Shown here: positions 23,960 to 35,748 of the stretch, in pieces
How the letters are laid out: each line of letters starts with the position of its first letter
How positions within the stretch are numbered: the stretch's first letter is position 1
Source: Glycine soja
Lineage: Eukaryota > Streptophyta > Magnoliopsida > Fabales > Fabaceae
Direction of reading: 5' to 3'
Length of the DNA: 64,000 nucleotides
Assembly (NCBI RefSeq): GCF_004193775.1
Contig: NC_041021.1
Coordinates: 21,730,632-21,794,631 of the forward strand
Program-made: the position numbers and the translations under genes
The notes under the pieces: generated by a model
What the model was told of the DNA's origin: nothing
Database searches by the model: none
What the model saw: the letters and a program-made list of their open reading frames with translations, nothing else

Positions 23960-24665
23960 AAATAGTAATTTATTTATTAAGAGATTTTAGTGAAAGCAAA
24001 TTTTATTTGAAAACATAAAATAATAATTTAACAAAATTAATTTATCATCTATAATAATTTATCTAACTAAACGGTAAATTAATAATAAAATAGTAATTTA
24101 TTTATTAAGAGATTTTAGTGAAAGCAAATTGAAAACATAAAATAATAATTTAACAAAATTAATTTATCATTTATAATAATTTATCTAACTAAATGGTAAA
24201 TTAATTATTGAGAGATTTTAGAGAAAGCAAATTTTATTTGAAAATATAAAATAATAATTTAACAAAATTAATTTATCATCTATAATAATTTATCTAACTA
24301 AACAGTAAATTAATAATAAAATAGTAATTTATTTATTAAGAGATTTTAGTGAAAGCAAATTTTATTTGAAAACATAAAACAATAATTTAACAAAATTTAT
24401 TTATCATCTATAATAATTTATCTAACTAAATGGTAAATTAATAATAAAATAGTAATTTATTTATTAAGAGATTTTAGTGAAAGCAAATTTTATTTGAAAA
24501 CATAAAATAATAATTTAACAAAATTTATTTATCATCTATAATAATTTATCTAACTAAACGATAAATTAATAATAACTAAACACTAATATTTTAAAACATA
24601 AAAATAATAATTTATCAAAATTAATTTAACACTAAACCATAAATTAATAATAACTAAGTGAAATT
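23960..24665. repeat. 128-bp AT-rich tandem array
   Basis: GAGATTTTAG recurs at 23981, 24109, 24212, 24340 and 24468: 128-bp spacing with one 103-bp shortened unit. Units share GAAAGCAAATTTTATTTG, CATAAAATAATAATTTAAC and TTATCTAACTAAA. A degenerate tail continues to about 24665. Confidence 0.93.
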
Positions 24666-25372
24666 AAAAATGTAAAACCAATTAATTATTTTCAACATGC
24701 AAACTAATTAATTATGAGAAACCACATATTGCATGAATAGTGAAGTCGTGTGGTATTCCACGACTTCAACAATTATCCCTTGAATTAATAATGAAGTGGT
24801 GCTGCAAAGTAAAAAGTAGTAAATAAACAGCAAAGAAAAACCAGACAATTGAAAGGCCATTAGTTCACTTGTGCAGCAAAGAAAACAACAAAAATAAGCA
24901 GAAAAGAGGTCCTTCAAAACAGCATGTGCAATGTATTGTTCATGCAGCATGCGCAGTGTTGCTTCACTCACATTAATGCAGTGATGCAGTGTAGTTCACT
25001 CACGTTGCAGCAGTAAAAAGTAGAAAACAACAGTCAAGGGAATAACTTTCTCCAATAAATTACACCCGTGAAGGTTGCACATGCATGAATAGAATAAAAG
25101 TAGTCATCAAGCATGCTTACATGGTTTCAAACTTACAATAATATATATGTATCGGTTGCTTCATGGTTGTACTTTGGTGTATTTGGATAAAAGTAGTCAT
25201 GAAGCATCCTATGGAGTTTTCGTGCAATAATGGAAACGAGTATATTTATTTCTTTTCTGAGTTTGACACTATTCCCACATCTGTAGGTCATCTTATTGTT
25301 AATTAGTTATTTATATTACAGAGGTTATAGATACAATTAATTAACTTGAATAATCAAATGTTGTTATCATTG
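24666..25372. other. intergenic DNA
   Basis: No gene seen. Several CATGCA and GCAGCA(T/A) words occur near 24900-25110 without a clear period. Confidence 0.4.

Positions 25373-25425
<53 letters not shown>
25373..25425. repeat. (AT)n microsatellite
   Basis: About 26 AT dinucleotides directly before the pararetrovirus fragment at 25427. Confidence 0.95.
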
Positions 25426-25426
<1 letters not shown>

Positions 25427-25428
<2 letters not shown>

Positions 25429-25638
25429 GAAACATCATTATTTCTGAATTAGAAATCTCAGCTTGTGGCGTTCTTGGCCAGTTCAAAATCCAAAGAAAGC
25501 CTTGCCCAGAACCTTAAGGAAGTTCTCCAGTTACTTCAACAAGAAGAAGATGAAGAATCTTCAAAGAAGGGGGTCGAATCTTCAGAAGACATTGATGACC
25601 AAGATGATGATCCTTTCTACCAGAATGAGGATGATTGC
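25427..25638 (+). pseudogene. endogenous pararetrovirus (Caulimoviridae-like) fragment, left part
   Basis: An open plus-strand reading with a Lys/Leu-rich start and then a strongly acidic Glu/Asp/Ser stretch ends exactly at the MULE insertion point. Acidic segments of this kind flank the capsid region in plant pararetrovirus polyproteins, and I recall similar wording in legume endogenous copies. The link is strengthened by the pararetroviral fragment on the other side of the MULE, which lies in the opposite orientation. It is short, without start or stop, and non-functional. Assignment by itself would be weak. Confidence 0.5.
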
Positions 25639-25719
25639 GGCAAATTTCCCACTTTAGGTTTCTTTTAGAAACTATTTCCCAGACTAGGGCTCTTTGTAAA
25701 CAATTTCCACAGGGGTGCT
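25639..25719 (+). repeat. MULE left terminal inverted repeat, outer 81 bp
   Basis: Identical in reverse complement to 35659-35739. Beyond 25719 the match continues with substitutions (for example the ACGTA and GGCGAC blocks). Confidence 0.95.
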
Positions 25720-27416
25720 GTTTTTTACGTAGCAGCAGTGGAATTTTTCATGCAAATCGCTAGCATGAATAGTGCCACACTCAGGCACGCGACACGTGGC
25801 TGTGTCGCCTCTGCCACTGGCGACAGCAGTGATGTCGCCACCTGCAATGGCGCTTTGGCCATGCAGGGTGGAGTCGCTGGTCAAACCAGCGCTTCCCTAC
25901 GTGTAGCAGCAAGCTTTTGCAGGTGCAGCTTTATCAGAAAGTGAAGGACAGCTGAAAACACCAGCTCCTTTGGCGATTTAGGGTGAAAACGCCAGCTCCC
26001 TTGGCGATTTAGGGTCTTCAAATACCTTATACTTTTGTTCTTGCAACTGCTTCATTTCGTTTTTCTTGCAACTGCTTCATTTTCCTTTTCTTGCAACTGC
26101 TTCAGAGGTTTCATTTTAAAGCTATTGTCCGTGCCTTTGAGCTTGTTTCTGTTTTGTTTTGGTGGATTTAGCTGTGAAAAAAACCGTGTGGTATGAAATT
26201 TTTTTTAAGTTATTTTGTTAGGTTGTAACTTATTTTTCGTATATAGTATTTATTTATTTTAAAATTAAATTAACTTTTATATTTGATAGGCTTGTTTAAA
26301 TGTCAAAAATAAAAGAAAAATTGTGTAACAATATTAATTTGAAGATAATATTTTGAGTGAAAATAAAAATATTTTGAATATGAAATTTGTAATAATTTTT
26401 TAATTAAATTAGGTTGGTGTTGATAATTTATAGAGAACTCGCGTTTAATTGCTTCTATCTTTTCCTTCCGTGAACAATTTTCATGAAATAAATTTATTTA
26501 CATCTTTGTCAATAAATTTATTTGGTTATAACTTTTTTTTCCAAAATAATCATACATGCTGATTAAACGTGTACATGAATTATTTGATCCATAACTAAAT
26601 TCGCTTTCCAAACATATATACCTTTATTTCGCCAATGATCGTTATATTAATTGTCCTTATACGGTTTGTCTCTTGACTTCAGTTAAATCATTGTAATTTT
26701 TTAATAGTTTCCCCCTCTACTAATAGTTTATATTGTGTATAAAATAAAGTTATTGGTGGGTAGGATTGGATTCTATAGCGTATCTTGGAGAGAAGAACTT
26801 GACACATTGACACAATTTAATCTTTTGGTTCAATGTTCATTCTTGCATCGTCCCATCGGATATGTCATATAAATGTGTTCTAGATTCAAAATTTGTTAGT
26901 GTGTTAAAAATTGATGAATGTTTGAACTTTGAATAAAAAAAATTTGTAGATTATATTTATTTAAAGTAAATATTTTGAGTATGAATTTTTTTTAAGATGA
27001 AGTTGTAGTATTTTTTTAATTAGATTAAGTTGGTTTTTGGTGTGTTAAAAATTGATAAGCGTTCAACTTGAAAGTGTTAAATATTTTATTATATTTTTAG
27101 TAATTTTGTAATTATCTTTTTCCATTTTAAAGCTATTAATGTTAAGATTAATTATTTATAATACTAACTTCGTTCATGAATTATTTAATTTTGTGTTAAA
27201 AATGACTATCTTGAAATTGTTCATTTTTTTTAAGTGTGTCTCATGAAATTAATTTGAAGTTAATTAAAATTTTTTAAAAGAGAAATTGAATGTAAAGTTC
27301 CAATAAAGAGATCTTTTGGGATTACACTTTAAAAGAGAAATCTGGTGTTTTTGTGTCAAAAATGACTATCTTGTAATTTATTTGACGTGCTAAAATATTT
27401 TTTTTGTAGGTACAGG
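25720..27416 (+). other. MULE subterminal region and transposase 5' leader
   Basis: The first 300 bp is GC-richer and includes the near-palindrome GTCGCTGGTCAAACCAGCGC, which also occurs in the right arm. At 25955-26010 GCCAGCTCC and TTGGCGATTTAGGGT repeat. At 26040-26105 CTTGCAACTGCTTCA occurs three times. The remaining 1.3 kb is AT-rich and ends in a TTTTTTTTGTAG splice acceptor just before the transposase start, so a leader intron is likely. Confidence 0.6.
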
Positions 27417-29985
27417 ATGAATTCGGTTATAATAGTGTTGTATTTCAATGGAAGGGTATATGAAGATAATGATGGTGTAATATTTGAAGGAAGTAAAAAA
27501 GCGATTCAGATTAAACGTGGAATTAGTTTCAATGCTTTGAAGAAAAAAATTGGAGATAAGGTAAAGTTACAAAATAATGAAATTATTTCTACTATCAGCT
27601 GTAGATTTTTAGTGTCAGGAAAATATATTGTCTTGCAAATTTGTGATGACGAAGACGTTGAAACGATGTTGAAAAGTTTTAAACAACAAGACCAAATGTC
27701 AGTTCTGGAATTGTACATAGAAAAGGATGTCGCTGGTGGTTCAATGTTTCATTCTGCAAATTTGCTTACATCATGTGGAAATTATTTATCTAATGATGAG
27801 ACACAACCGACAACAAATATGAGCAATTTACATATTGACGAAGACGATGATGATCATGATGATGATGATTATCTTGTGTCTAACTCATACGTTGAAGAGT
27901 CTGTAGACGAAGATGACAGTGTTGACGGTATATCTGAAACAAACGATGAAGTCACCGACATTCCTCAACCAGTAAGAATTGTTCACCCAGCAGAAGGTAT
28001 AATTTGCTGTATAAAAAATTTGACAATACATTTATTATTTGATGACAATTGTATTTAATGTTAAATAAGTATGATTTGATTTTTTATTTTGAACTGTTAG
28101 GTGCACAACGAATTGAAAATCCATTTTGAAATGATGCTTTACATTATAACAATATCAACTGGAGTTATCCTGATGAGGAGGACATTTGCGGTTTGGAGAT
28201 GCCGTCGACCTTTAATGTTGGCCAAGAATTATATGTTGGCAACAAGATCACGAGAAACTTGATTCAGATTTAATTGCCACTTGTGTAGTAGGTACGTATT
28301 TTATGTTCATATTATGTTCATTTATTGTTAATTGTCATTTAAATTTTGTTATGTTATTGACAGGCATGATCAGAGAAGACCCATCAATAAAAATTTCTTT
28401 GATTCAAGAGAGGATTAACAGTGAATTTGCGTACAAGGTGTCGTACAAAAAAGCTTGGTTGGCGAAACAGAAAGCCATTGCAATTGAATATGGCGATTGG
28501 GATGAGTCATATGCGAAACTTTCGTCGTGGCTAAGACACATGCAAAATCATTCTCCTGGATCATATTTTCAAGTACTACATGACGATTTTATCGTTGGGA
28601 ATACGGTTAGTCGCGAACACCGTCAGTTTCATAGAGTTTTTTGGACTTTTGGGCAATGTAAAGAAGCTTTCAAGTACTGTAAGCCAATTATACAAGTTGA
28701 CGACACACATTTGTATGGCAAATACTGTGGGACCCTCTTAATGGCCACATCACAAGATGGAAATGGTGGTGTCCTTCCTCTAGCATTCGCGGTGGTTGAA
28801 GGTGAGACGTTGACAGCGTGGTCATGGTTTTTGGCACACTTGCGTGAACACGTCACAGATCAAAATGGTATTTGTCTGATATCTGATCGACACGCGAGTA
28901 TAAAGTCCGTTGTCGCTAACGAAGCACTTGGCTGGCAACCTCCCCACGGTTATCATGTCTACTGCGTGCGACACATAGCAAGCAACTTCAATCGAAAATT
29001 CAATAATGCCAAACAAAAAGAAATGTTGAAGAAATTGGGTAAGATTTCATATTTGATGGTCACATTTATTTTACTTTCATTTATACTTAAAATTGTTATT
29101 CGTCAACTGTTTTTATGCAGCCTACACTCCTTGCAAGCACATTTTTGATCAAAATTTAGAAAAATTTCGTGAACTGAGTCCAGCCATAGCCACATGGATT
29201 GATCGAATTTCAAAGGAAAATGGACGATGACTTATGATAGAGAAGGACGTCGATATGGCCACATGACAACCAACCTTTCAGAATGTATCAATAAGGTTTT
29301 GAAGGATTTTCGTAACATTCCCATAACAGCATTGGTCAAATCAACGTACAGTAGGTGTCGAAAGTACTTTGTTGAGCGTGGCTGCCAAGCGCAAAGACAG
29401 TTAAATGAAGGCCAAGTATATTGTTCAAAGCTTGTTAAAGAACTAAGGAAAAATCAAGAACAAGCTTGTAAGCACATCGTTCGCGTGTATGATATCCACT
29501 CCACAAGGTTTGAAGTAGAGGAGAGCTTCAACCCTATAACGCAACGTGGCGGACAAAAGTGGGCAGTAAACTTGAATGGTCGTCATTGTCAATGCGGAAG
29601 GTATTCTGCGCTTCACTATCCATGTTCACACATTATTGCAGCTTGTGGTTACGTGAGCATGAACTACTACCAATATATAGATGTTGTTTATAGAAACGAG
29701 CACATCTTAAAAGCTTACTCCGCACAATGGTGGCCTCTTGGGAATGAAGCGGCTATTCCTCCTTCTGATGACGCATGGACACTTATCCCTGACCCAACTA
29801 CAGTTCGTGCGAAAGGTCGGCCAAAATCAACAAGGATAAGAAATGAGATGGATTGGGTCGAACCATCTGAGCACCGAACAAAATGCAGTAGATGTGGAGC
29901 CGAAGGGCATAACAGGCGTCGCTGTCCAATGCAATCTGAGCGTGGAGTTGTTCAAATCGTTGATTTATGTATGTTAGTCGAGTGA
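27417..29985 (+). pseudogene. MuDR-type MULE transposase, damaged
   Basis: Four exon blocks: 27417-27996 (N-terminal domain then a His/Asp-rich acidic tract), 28101-28293, 28364-29038 and 29121-29985. The DDE catalytic core is clear: VDDTHLYGKY, LISDRH and NLSECINKVLK supply the Asp, Asp, Glu positions. A SWIM zinc finger (CQCG...CSH near 29590-29640) and a CCHC knuckle (CSRCGAEGHNRRRC) follow. Damage: a TGA stop at 28127-28129, loss of the MuDR N-terminal DNA-binding segment after GQELYVG with a frame change, and a 1-bp frameshift near 29217. Introns have good GT-AG sites. The product would have cut and joined MULE ends in the nucleus; this copy should be inactive. ATG 27417 was chosen because it follows the acceptor site. 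Confidence 0.92.
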
Positions 29986-30100
29986 CTTGTATTTGTTTAC
30001 GTTCTGTTCAATGTATTGAATTTCTGGGGTTCAATGAATTCGGTAGTTTAAAACATTTTGCCTTTTGTACATTACTTATTTGTGGGCTTCAATGAATTCG

Positions 30101-31592
30101 TTAAACCATAACCACCAACCCTAAACATAAACCACTAAACCTAAACACTAACCACTAACCATAAACCATAACCACTAACCCTAAACCCTAACCACCAAGC
30201 CTAAACATAAACCACTAACCCTAAACCACTAACCCCTAACCCTAAACCAATAACCATTAACCCTAAACATAAACCACTAACTCTAAACTCTAAACCCTAA
30301 CCCCTAACCCTAAACATAAACCACTAACCCTAAACCACTAACCATTAACCCTAAACATAAACCACTAACTCTAAACCCTAGCAACTAACCCTAAACATAA
30401 ACAACTAACCCTAAACCCTAACCCGTAAACCTAAACATAAACCCTTAAACCCCTAAGGCCTAAGGCCTAACCCTAAACCCTAACCATAAACATTAACCCC
30501 AAGCCCTAAAGAAAATCCCAAATCCCTAAAACCTAACCATAAAAGCTAACCCTAACACCTAATACAAAACCCTAACCATGCCCCAAAACCCTAAACCCTA
30601 CTCCAACACACTAACCCCTAAACCCTAACCACTAACCACTAACCCTAAACATACACAACTAACCCTAAACCCTAACAACTAACCCTAACTCATAAACCCT
30701 ACGTCCAAAAACTAACTCATAAACTCTAACCCATACTAATAAACCCTAACCCATAAACCTAACCCTAACTCATAACACTACCCATAACCCCTAAACCTAA
30801 CTCATAAACCCTACTTCCAAAAACCAACTCATAAACTCTAACCCTAACTAATAAACCCTAAAATTAACTCATAAACCTAACCCTAAGTCATAGCACTAAC
30901 CCATAACCCCTAACCCTAACACATCAACCCTATATCCAAAAACCAACTCATAAACTCTAACCCTAACTAATAAACCCTAAAGTTAACTCATAAACCTAAC
31001 CCTAACTCATAACACTAACCCTTAAACCCCTAAGGCCTAACCCTAAACCCCCATAAACCCTAAACCCTAATCCAAAACAATAAACCCAACCCCCTAACCC
31101 TCACCTATAATCAAAACCCCTAAGCCCTAACCCAAAACCCTAACCCTCGCCAAATCCATAACCCCTACTCCAAAACACTAACCCTTAAACCCCTAAGGCT
31201 TAGCCCCAACCCTAACCCCTAATCCAAAACAATAAACCAAAAACCCTAACTCCATCCCTAACCCCTAATCCAATCCTAAGCCTTAACCCTACCCCAAAAC
31301 CCTAACACTAACACTAACCCATAATCAAAACCATAACACTAACACTAACACTAACCCATAATCAAAACCCCTATACCTTAACCCTAACCCTAAAAGCTAA
31401 CCCTAACCCATAATCCAAAACACTAACCCTTAAACCCCTAATCCAAAACAGTAACCCTTTCACCCCTAACCATAACACCTAATGAAAACCCCTAAGGCCT
31501 TACCCTTACCCTAACCCTACCCCAAAACCCTAATCCAAAACAGTAACCCTTAAACCGTAACCCCTAATCCAATCCCCTAAGCCCTATACATT
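30101..31592. repeat. degenerate telomere-like repeat block, about 1.5 kb
   Basis: Dense variants of the plant telomere unit CCCTAAA: ACCCTAAAC, CCACTAACC, CATAAACC, CCCTAATCC and similar, all with the C-rich strand on plus. Exact CCCTAAA occurs often but rarely twice in a row, so there is no clean period. It lies inside the MULE, between the 3' ends of two convergent genes, 116 bp past the transposase stop codon. Confidence 0.92.
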
Positions 31593-31777
31593 AGTAAAAC
31601 TACTTATTTTTTCGTTTGTGTACTTTACTTTTATTTTTATACTTTGTTTATTATTATACTTTTATGCGCCACATAAACTCTATACATTAGTAAGGCATAA
31701 TAAATGACATGCGATAGATTAATTGTCAAAATCAAATGTCTTACAAACAACAAGAAATTTACACAGAGACATAAAAA

Positions 31778-34043
31778 TCAGTCATTATGGTGTCCGCGAT
31801 GTCGTGAGGATGTGCCACATGGTCGATCCCATCTTCGCGCTTGACGATCAGGATTTCTTTTGCCGCGTTGTCTCCCCGCTTCTGCTTGCTCAGCCTCAGC
31901 AGAAAACTCCTGACGCAAATCAACACCTAATAAGTCGCCCATATCAGGTATTGCTCCGGGTACATTCCATTGCGGAGCAAATGGGGCGTTAGGTGTTGCC
32001 ATGGGGGCATCGTGCTGCTGCGAAGGAGTCATAGTGGGCCATGAAAAATGAGCTTATGTTTCCGCAACACCACCGAACGAATGTTCGCTCGCAGAAGTAT
32101 CAGTGTGATGACCTTCAAAGGGATACTAATACATCTGTGAAGGATATTCAGAAAATGTTGCTAGCGTGTAATACATTCCATGACCACGCTCCATCATTTG
32201 TTGCGAATATTGCTCTGCTTCAACAGGCTCCCTTCGTCTGCCTAACCCCCGAGTTTCAACACTTGACTGAAGAATGTGAAACTCTGGTGCTGGGAATTCA
32301 CGCTCTGATGCTGGACCATGTGACACTGGCTCAGTGACTCTCTCTTGCTCTTCTGATATAATCGCCAACTTATCCACGTAAGGCACGAGATCATCAACTG
32401 TCCATGTGTTCCTCCCTTGTGGTGACACCATATACTGTAAAGTCTCCACAACTTCACCCTGCAATTATTAGCGTCAACAAATTAATGCTCACGCTTATGA
32501 AAATAATTAGAAGTTAAACATTGAAAAACAGATAAATACCAATGTAGCTGTGTTTGCATTGTTTGGGTCGACAAACATCTTTGTTTTACGCCTATACCAC
32601 ACCATATAGTCCGAGTTAAAACCCAGTAGGCCCTCTTGTCGAGGATAAACGTCGACCCTAAACTGAGCTGCATTATTCCACTGACTAATGATTGGGGCCA
32701 ACAGGTGGAACCAATTCTCATCTTGTTTGCCTTTGAGCGTTATGCCATGGAGATTCTGCGGTTGCGAAGGACACCCGGGAATAGGTTGTTGCAATCCATA
32801 TTGTCGTAAAACCCTATCGGGTTGGTGCCACTCAACAACATGAAAACAAATCAGTGGCACCATCGCGAACCAGGCTACACTTCCAACCACACAAATTTGA
32901 GGCAGAGCTGCCATCACAGTTGGTGTGTATGGCTCCCAGACAAACTGCATATAACAACACACTTGTCAATTTTCAGTCAAACATAACATATTAAAATATA
33001 ATTTAACCATTACATTACGATCTTCTTACCTCATGTCGTTTCATCAGATCCAATTTGCGACGAAAAACTCTAAGATCATCATTGCCGATATGCTGATTTC
33101 CACGTCGCAGCCACCTACAATAAAAATGAAATCATCATTGTCAACATGTTCCATCATTAAATATTTTCAATTCAAATGTAATTTTTTGAACGACAAACCT
33201 GTGTCCAAGTGGTTTATTTTCTATGACGGGAGGTGTCCTCTTTGGAGCTAAAGTGGTGCATCGTTCCCATGCCCACATTTGGATTAAGATGCACATACCT
33301 CCGATTGATTTAACTTTGTAATCGGTGGCGCTGCACATCTCTCTATATAAATACGCAAGCACAACAGGTCCCCACGCATACGTGCTGCACTGTTCAAAGT
33401 CACGTAAAAATTGTAGGTACCTTAAGGAAACTCTGCTACTACTTTTGTTAACAAAGAGGACACCTCCTATGAATCGAAGAATCCACGCACGGGTAAACCT
33501 TTGTAATTGTTCAACGTTACCCTCATCAATATTTATGTGAGAAAAATGGTGAGTCAGCCAACTTAATTTGACCACACTGCCTTCAATTTCGCCTTCCTGT
33601 GGTCTGACTCCTAATAATTCTTCACACAAATCGGCCCAATCAAGATTTGTCGAACCAATTAATGGTGCCCCGTCAGTACGCAGACCTAATAAAATTGACA
33701 CATCTTGGAGAGTAATGGTAGCCTTTCCGCATCTCAGGTGAAACGTGTGGGTTTCGGGCCTCCATCTTTCAATGAACGCACTAATTAAGGCTGCATTTAT
33801 CTTTAGGTATCTCATCTTCATGATCCAATAAAACCCACATTGCCGAAGTAGAGGAACAATTTCCTCTGGTATTTGTTCTTCACCTTGATATGTCGGCACT
33901 GCTCGTCTAATGTGTAATTTTCTATCTGGTTCCCCATTCCAAACATGTTCTGAAACATGCTTGGGTTGCATCCACAAGACTTCACCATCAACTGGACCAG
34001 ACCTAGTTTGTATGCTCGATGAGCATGACGACGAAGATGCCAT
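31778..34043 (-). CDS. plant mobile domain (PMD) protein, MAIN/MAIL1-like, carried by MULE
   Basis: Four minus-strand exons join in frame: 34043-33199, 33114-33030, 32944-32540 and 32458 onward, all with GT-AG borders. Exon 1 opens at MASSSSC and has the PMD signature: a CGFYWIMKM stretch, then LISAFIERWRPETHTFHL, then TITLQDVSILLGL and later WAWERCTTL. Exon 3 continues the domain (FVWEPYTP, WHQPDRVLRQYG). Related proteins are often annotated as phosphatase 7 long form homologues; known MAIN and MAIL1 act in the nucleus in transposon silencing and gene expression. Exon 4 meets TAG at 32126-32128 where a CAG Gln codon would be expected; the same frame continues to 31778. The first 640-plus codons' worth of sequence is free of stops, so this gene is far better kept than the transposase. 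Confidence 0.85.
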
Positions 34044-35338
34044 TGATCCTACAAAATAAAATATAAAACAATTCATTGACGATAAAATTTATACATTAAT
34101 TATACATACACAAATTAAGTATATTTACAAAAAACTTAATTAAAATAAGGGAAATTTAAATGTATTATACAATCACGAAAATTTAAATGTATTATACAAA
34201 ATAAATTAAATCACATCCAAAGACAATTTTACATAAATAATAAATTATATTTTTTTAATTTCAATAACAAAATATATTATACAAATAACATAATTCATAT
34301 ATATTCTATAAATAAATTAAATTACATACAAATATAAATTTCAATATATAATATAATATTTATATTTTCGACTAAAAATTAAAATAATATATATACAAAA
34401 TTAATAATTAAATTTTCGACTATAAACTAACGTAATATAAAAAACTAAAAATTAATAACTAAAACTAATGTAATATAAAAAATTAAATTCTAACCTAATT
34501 TAAAATTAATAATTTATACTACATAAAATTATTCTTAATCTATGAATAATTTACCATATACAAAATTAATGACTTTAAATAATTACGAGTAATATAATTT
34601 AATATACAAAATCAATAATTTTAAATACGTAAAACTATTATAATTTAAACATAACATATTTTGTCTAATAATTACTAAAACTAACGTAATATAAAATATT
34701 TCATTCTAACCTAATTTAAAATTAATAATTTCCCGTACATACAATTTTTCTTAATCTATGATATTAAATATTTAAATTAAATGTAATCTACCATATACAA
34801 CATTTATACTAAAGCTAATCTAAAATTATTTCTAATCTATTTTACAAAAAATTTTAACTAAACTTAATTTATCATATCAAAATTAAAAATATTCCTAATC
34901 TACCATATAAAATTAATAACTTAGAGTATGTAAAACTATTCCTAATTTATCATATAAACCTAAATCTAATCTACCATATAACATTAATAATTCAAACTAA
35001 ATTATACAAAATTATTATCTTATACTACCTAAAACTATTTATTTATCAAAATATAATCTGGCATATATAACATTAACAATTCAAACTAAACTATACAAAA
35101 TTATTATCTTATACTACCTAAAACTATTCATTTATCAAAATATAAACATCTACATAAATAAAACATATAAAATATATTGAATATATAACTTACAAGCTTT
35201 TATAAAATGGAAGAACAAAAACTGATCAACACCACTCTCAACACACAAGCAACCACCAGCTACCTCTCTCAACACACAAGCAACCACCTTCTTTTTCACC
35301 TTCAACACACAAATTTTACAAGCAACCGTGACTTGCTC
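34044..35338 (-). other. MULE: PMD gene upstream region
   Basis: Over 1 kb of very AT-rich DNA (34080-35180) with repeated AAAATTAATAA words, then a short CT-rich stretch with ACACACAAGCAACCACC repeated near 35241-35290. It should contain the PMD promoter; no specific TATA box could be singled out. Confidence 0.45.
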
Positions 35339-35658
35339 CCTCTACACTTGGGTTTTTAAATCCCACTAAAGCTGAAAACGCTAACCTCACTAGCGCCTCC
35401 CTCTCACCCAAATCGCAAGCTCGAGTGGCGCCTTCCAGCTACGACCCTGCAGCTACAGGTGCTGCAGCCTATGTTTGCAGAAGTGCAGGTGCTGAAGTCG
35501 CTGGTCAAACCAGCGCTTCCATGCACCTTTGGACGCGCCAATAGGAGCTGCGATATGCAGTCCTTTGTCGCCAGTCACAGTGGCGACATGCCACGTGGCT
35601 CGTCCCTGTCGAAGGCGCCATCACCACTAGCGCCATGCATGGTTGGTACGTAGAAAAG

Positions 35659-35739
35659 AGCACCCCTGTGGAAATTGTTTACAAAGAGCCCTAGTCTGGG
35701 AAATAGTTTCTAAAAGAAACCTAAAGTGGGAAATTTGCC
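35659..35739 (-). repeat. MULE right terminal inverted repeat, outer 81 bp
   Basis: Reverse complement of 25639-25719 with no difference. The inward arm (35340-35658) is GC-richer and matches the left arm patchily. Confidence 0.95.
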
Positions 35740-35748
35740 GATGATTGC

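Larger units (their letters stand above)
25639..35739. mobile_element. Mutator-like element (MULE) carrying transposase and PMD genes
   Basis: The outer ends are perfect inverted repeats for 81 bp (25639-25719 against 35739-35659), starting GGCAAATTTCCCACTTTAGG. They are flanked by the perfect 9-bp duplication GATGATTGC (25630-25638 and 35740-35748), the hallmark of Mutator transposition. More diverged terminal similarity continues inward for some 300 bp. Inside are a plus-strand MuDR-type transposase (27417-29985), a telomere-like repeat block, and a minus-strand PMD gene (34043-31778), the two genes converging. It inserted into an older pararetrovirus copy. Confidence 0.95.

Noticed and set aside
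30101..31592. A true chromosome end
   Set aside because: The repeat is degenerate, bounded by MULE genes on both sides, and unique sequence continues to the right.
33033..33540. Plus-strand frames across the PMD exons
   Set aside because: They are shadows of the minus-strand PMD exons, which join in frame through consensus splice sites.
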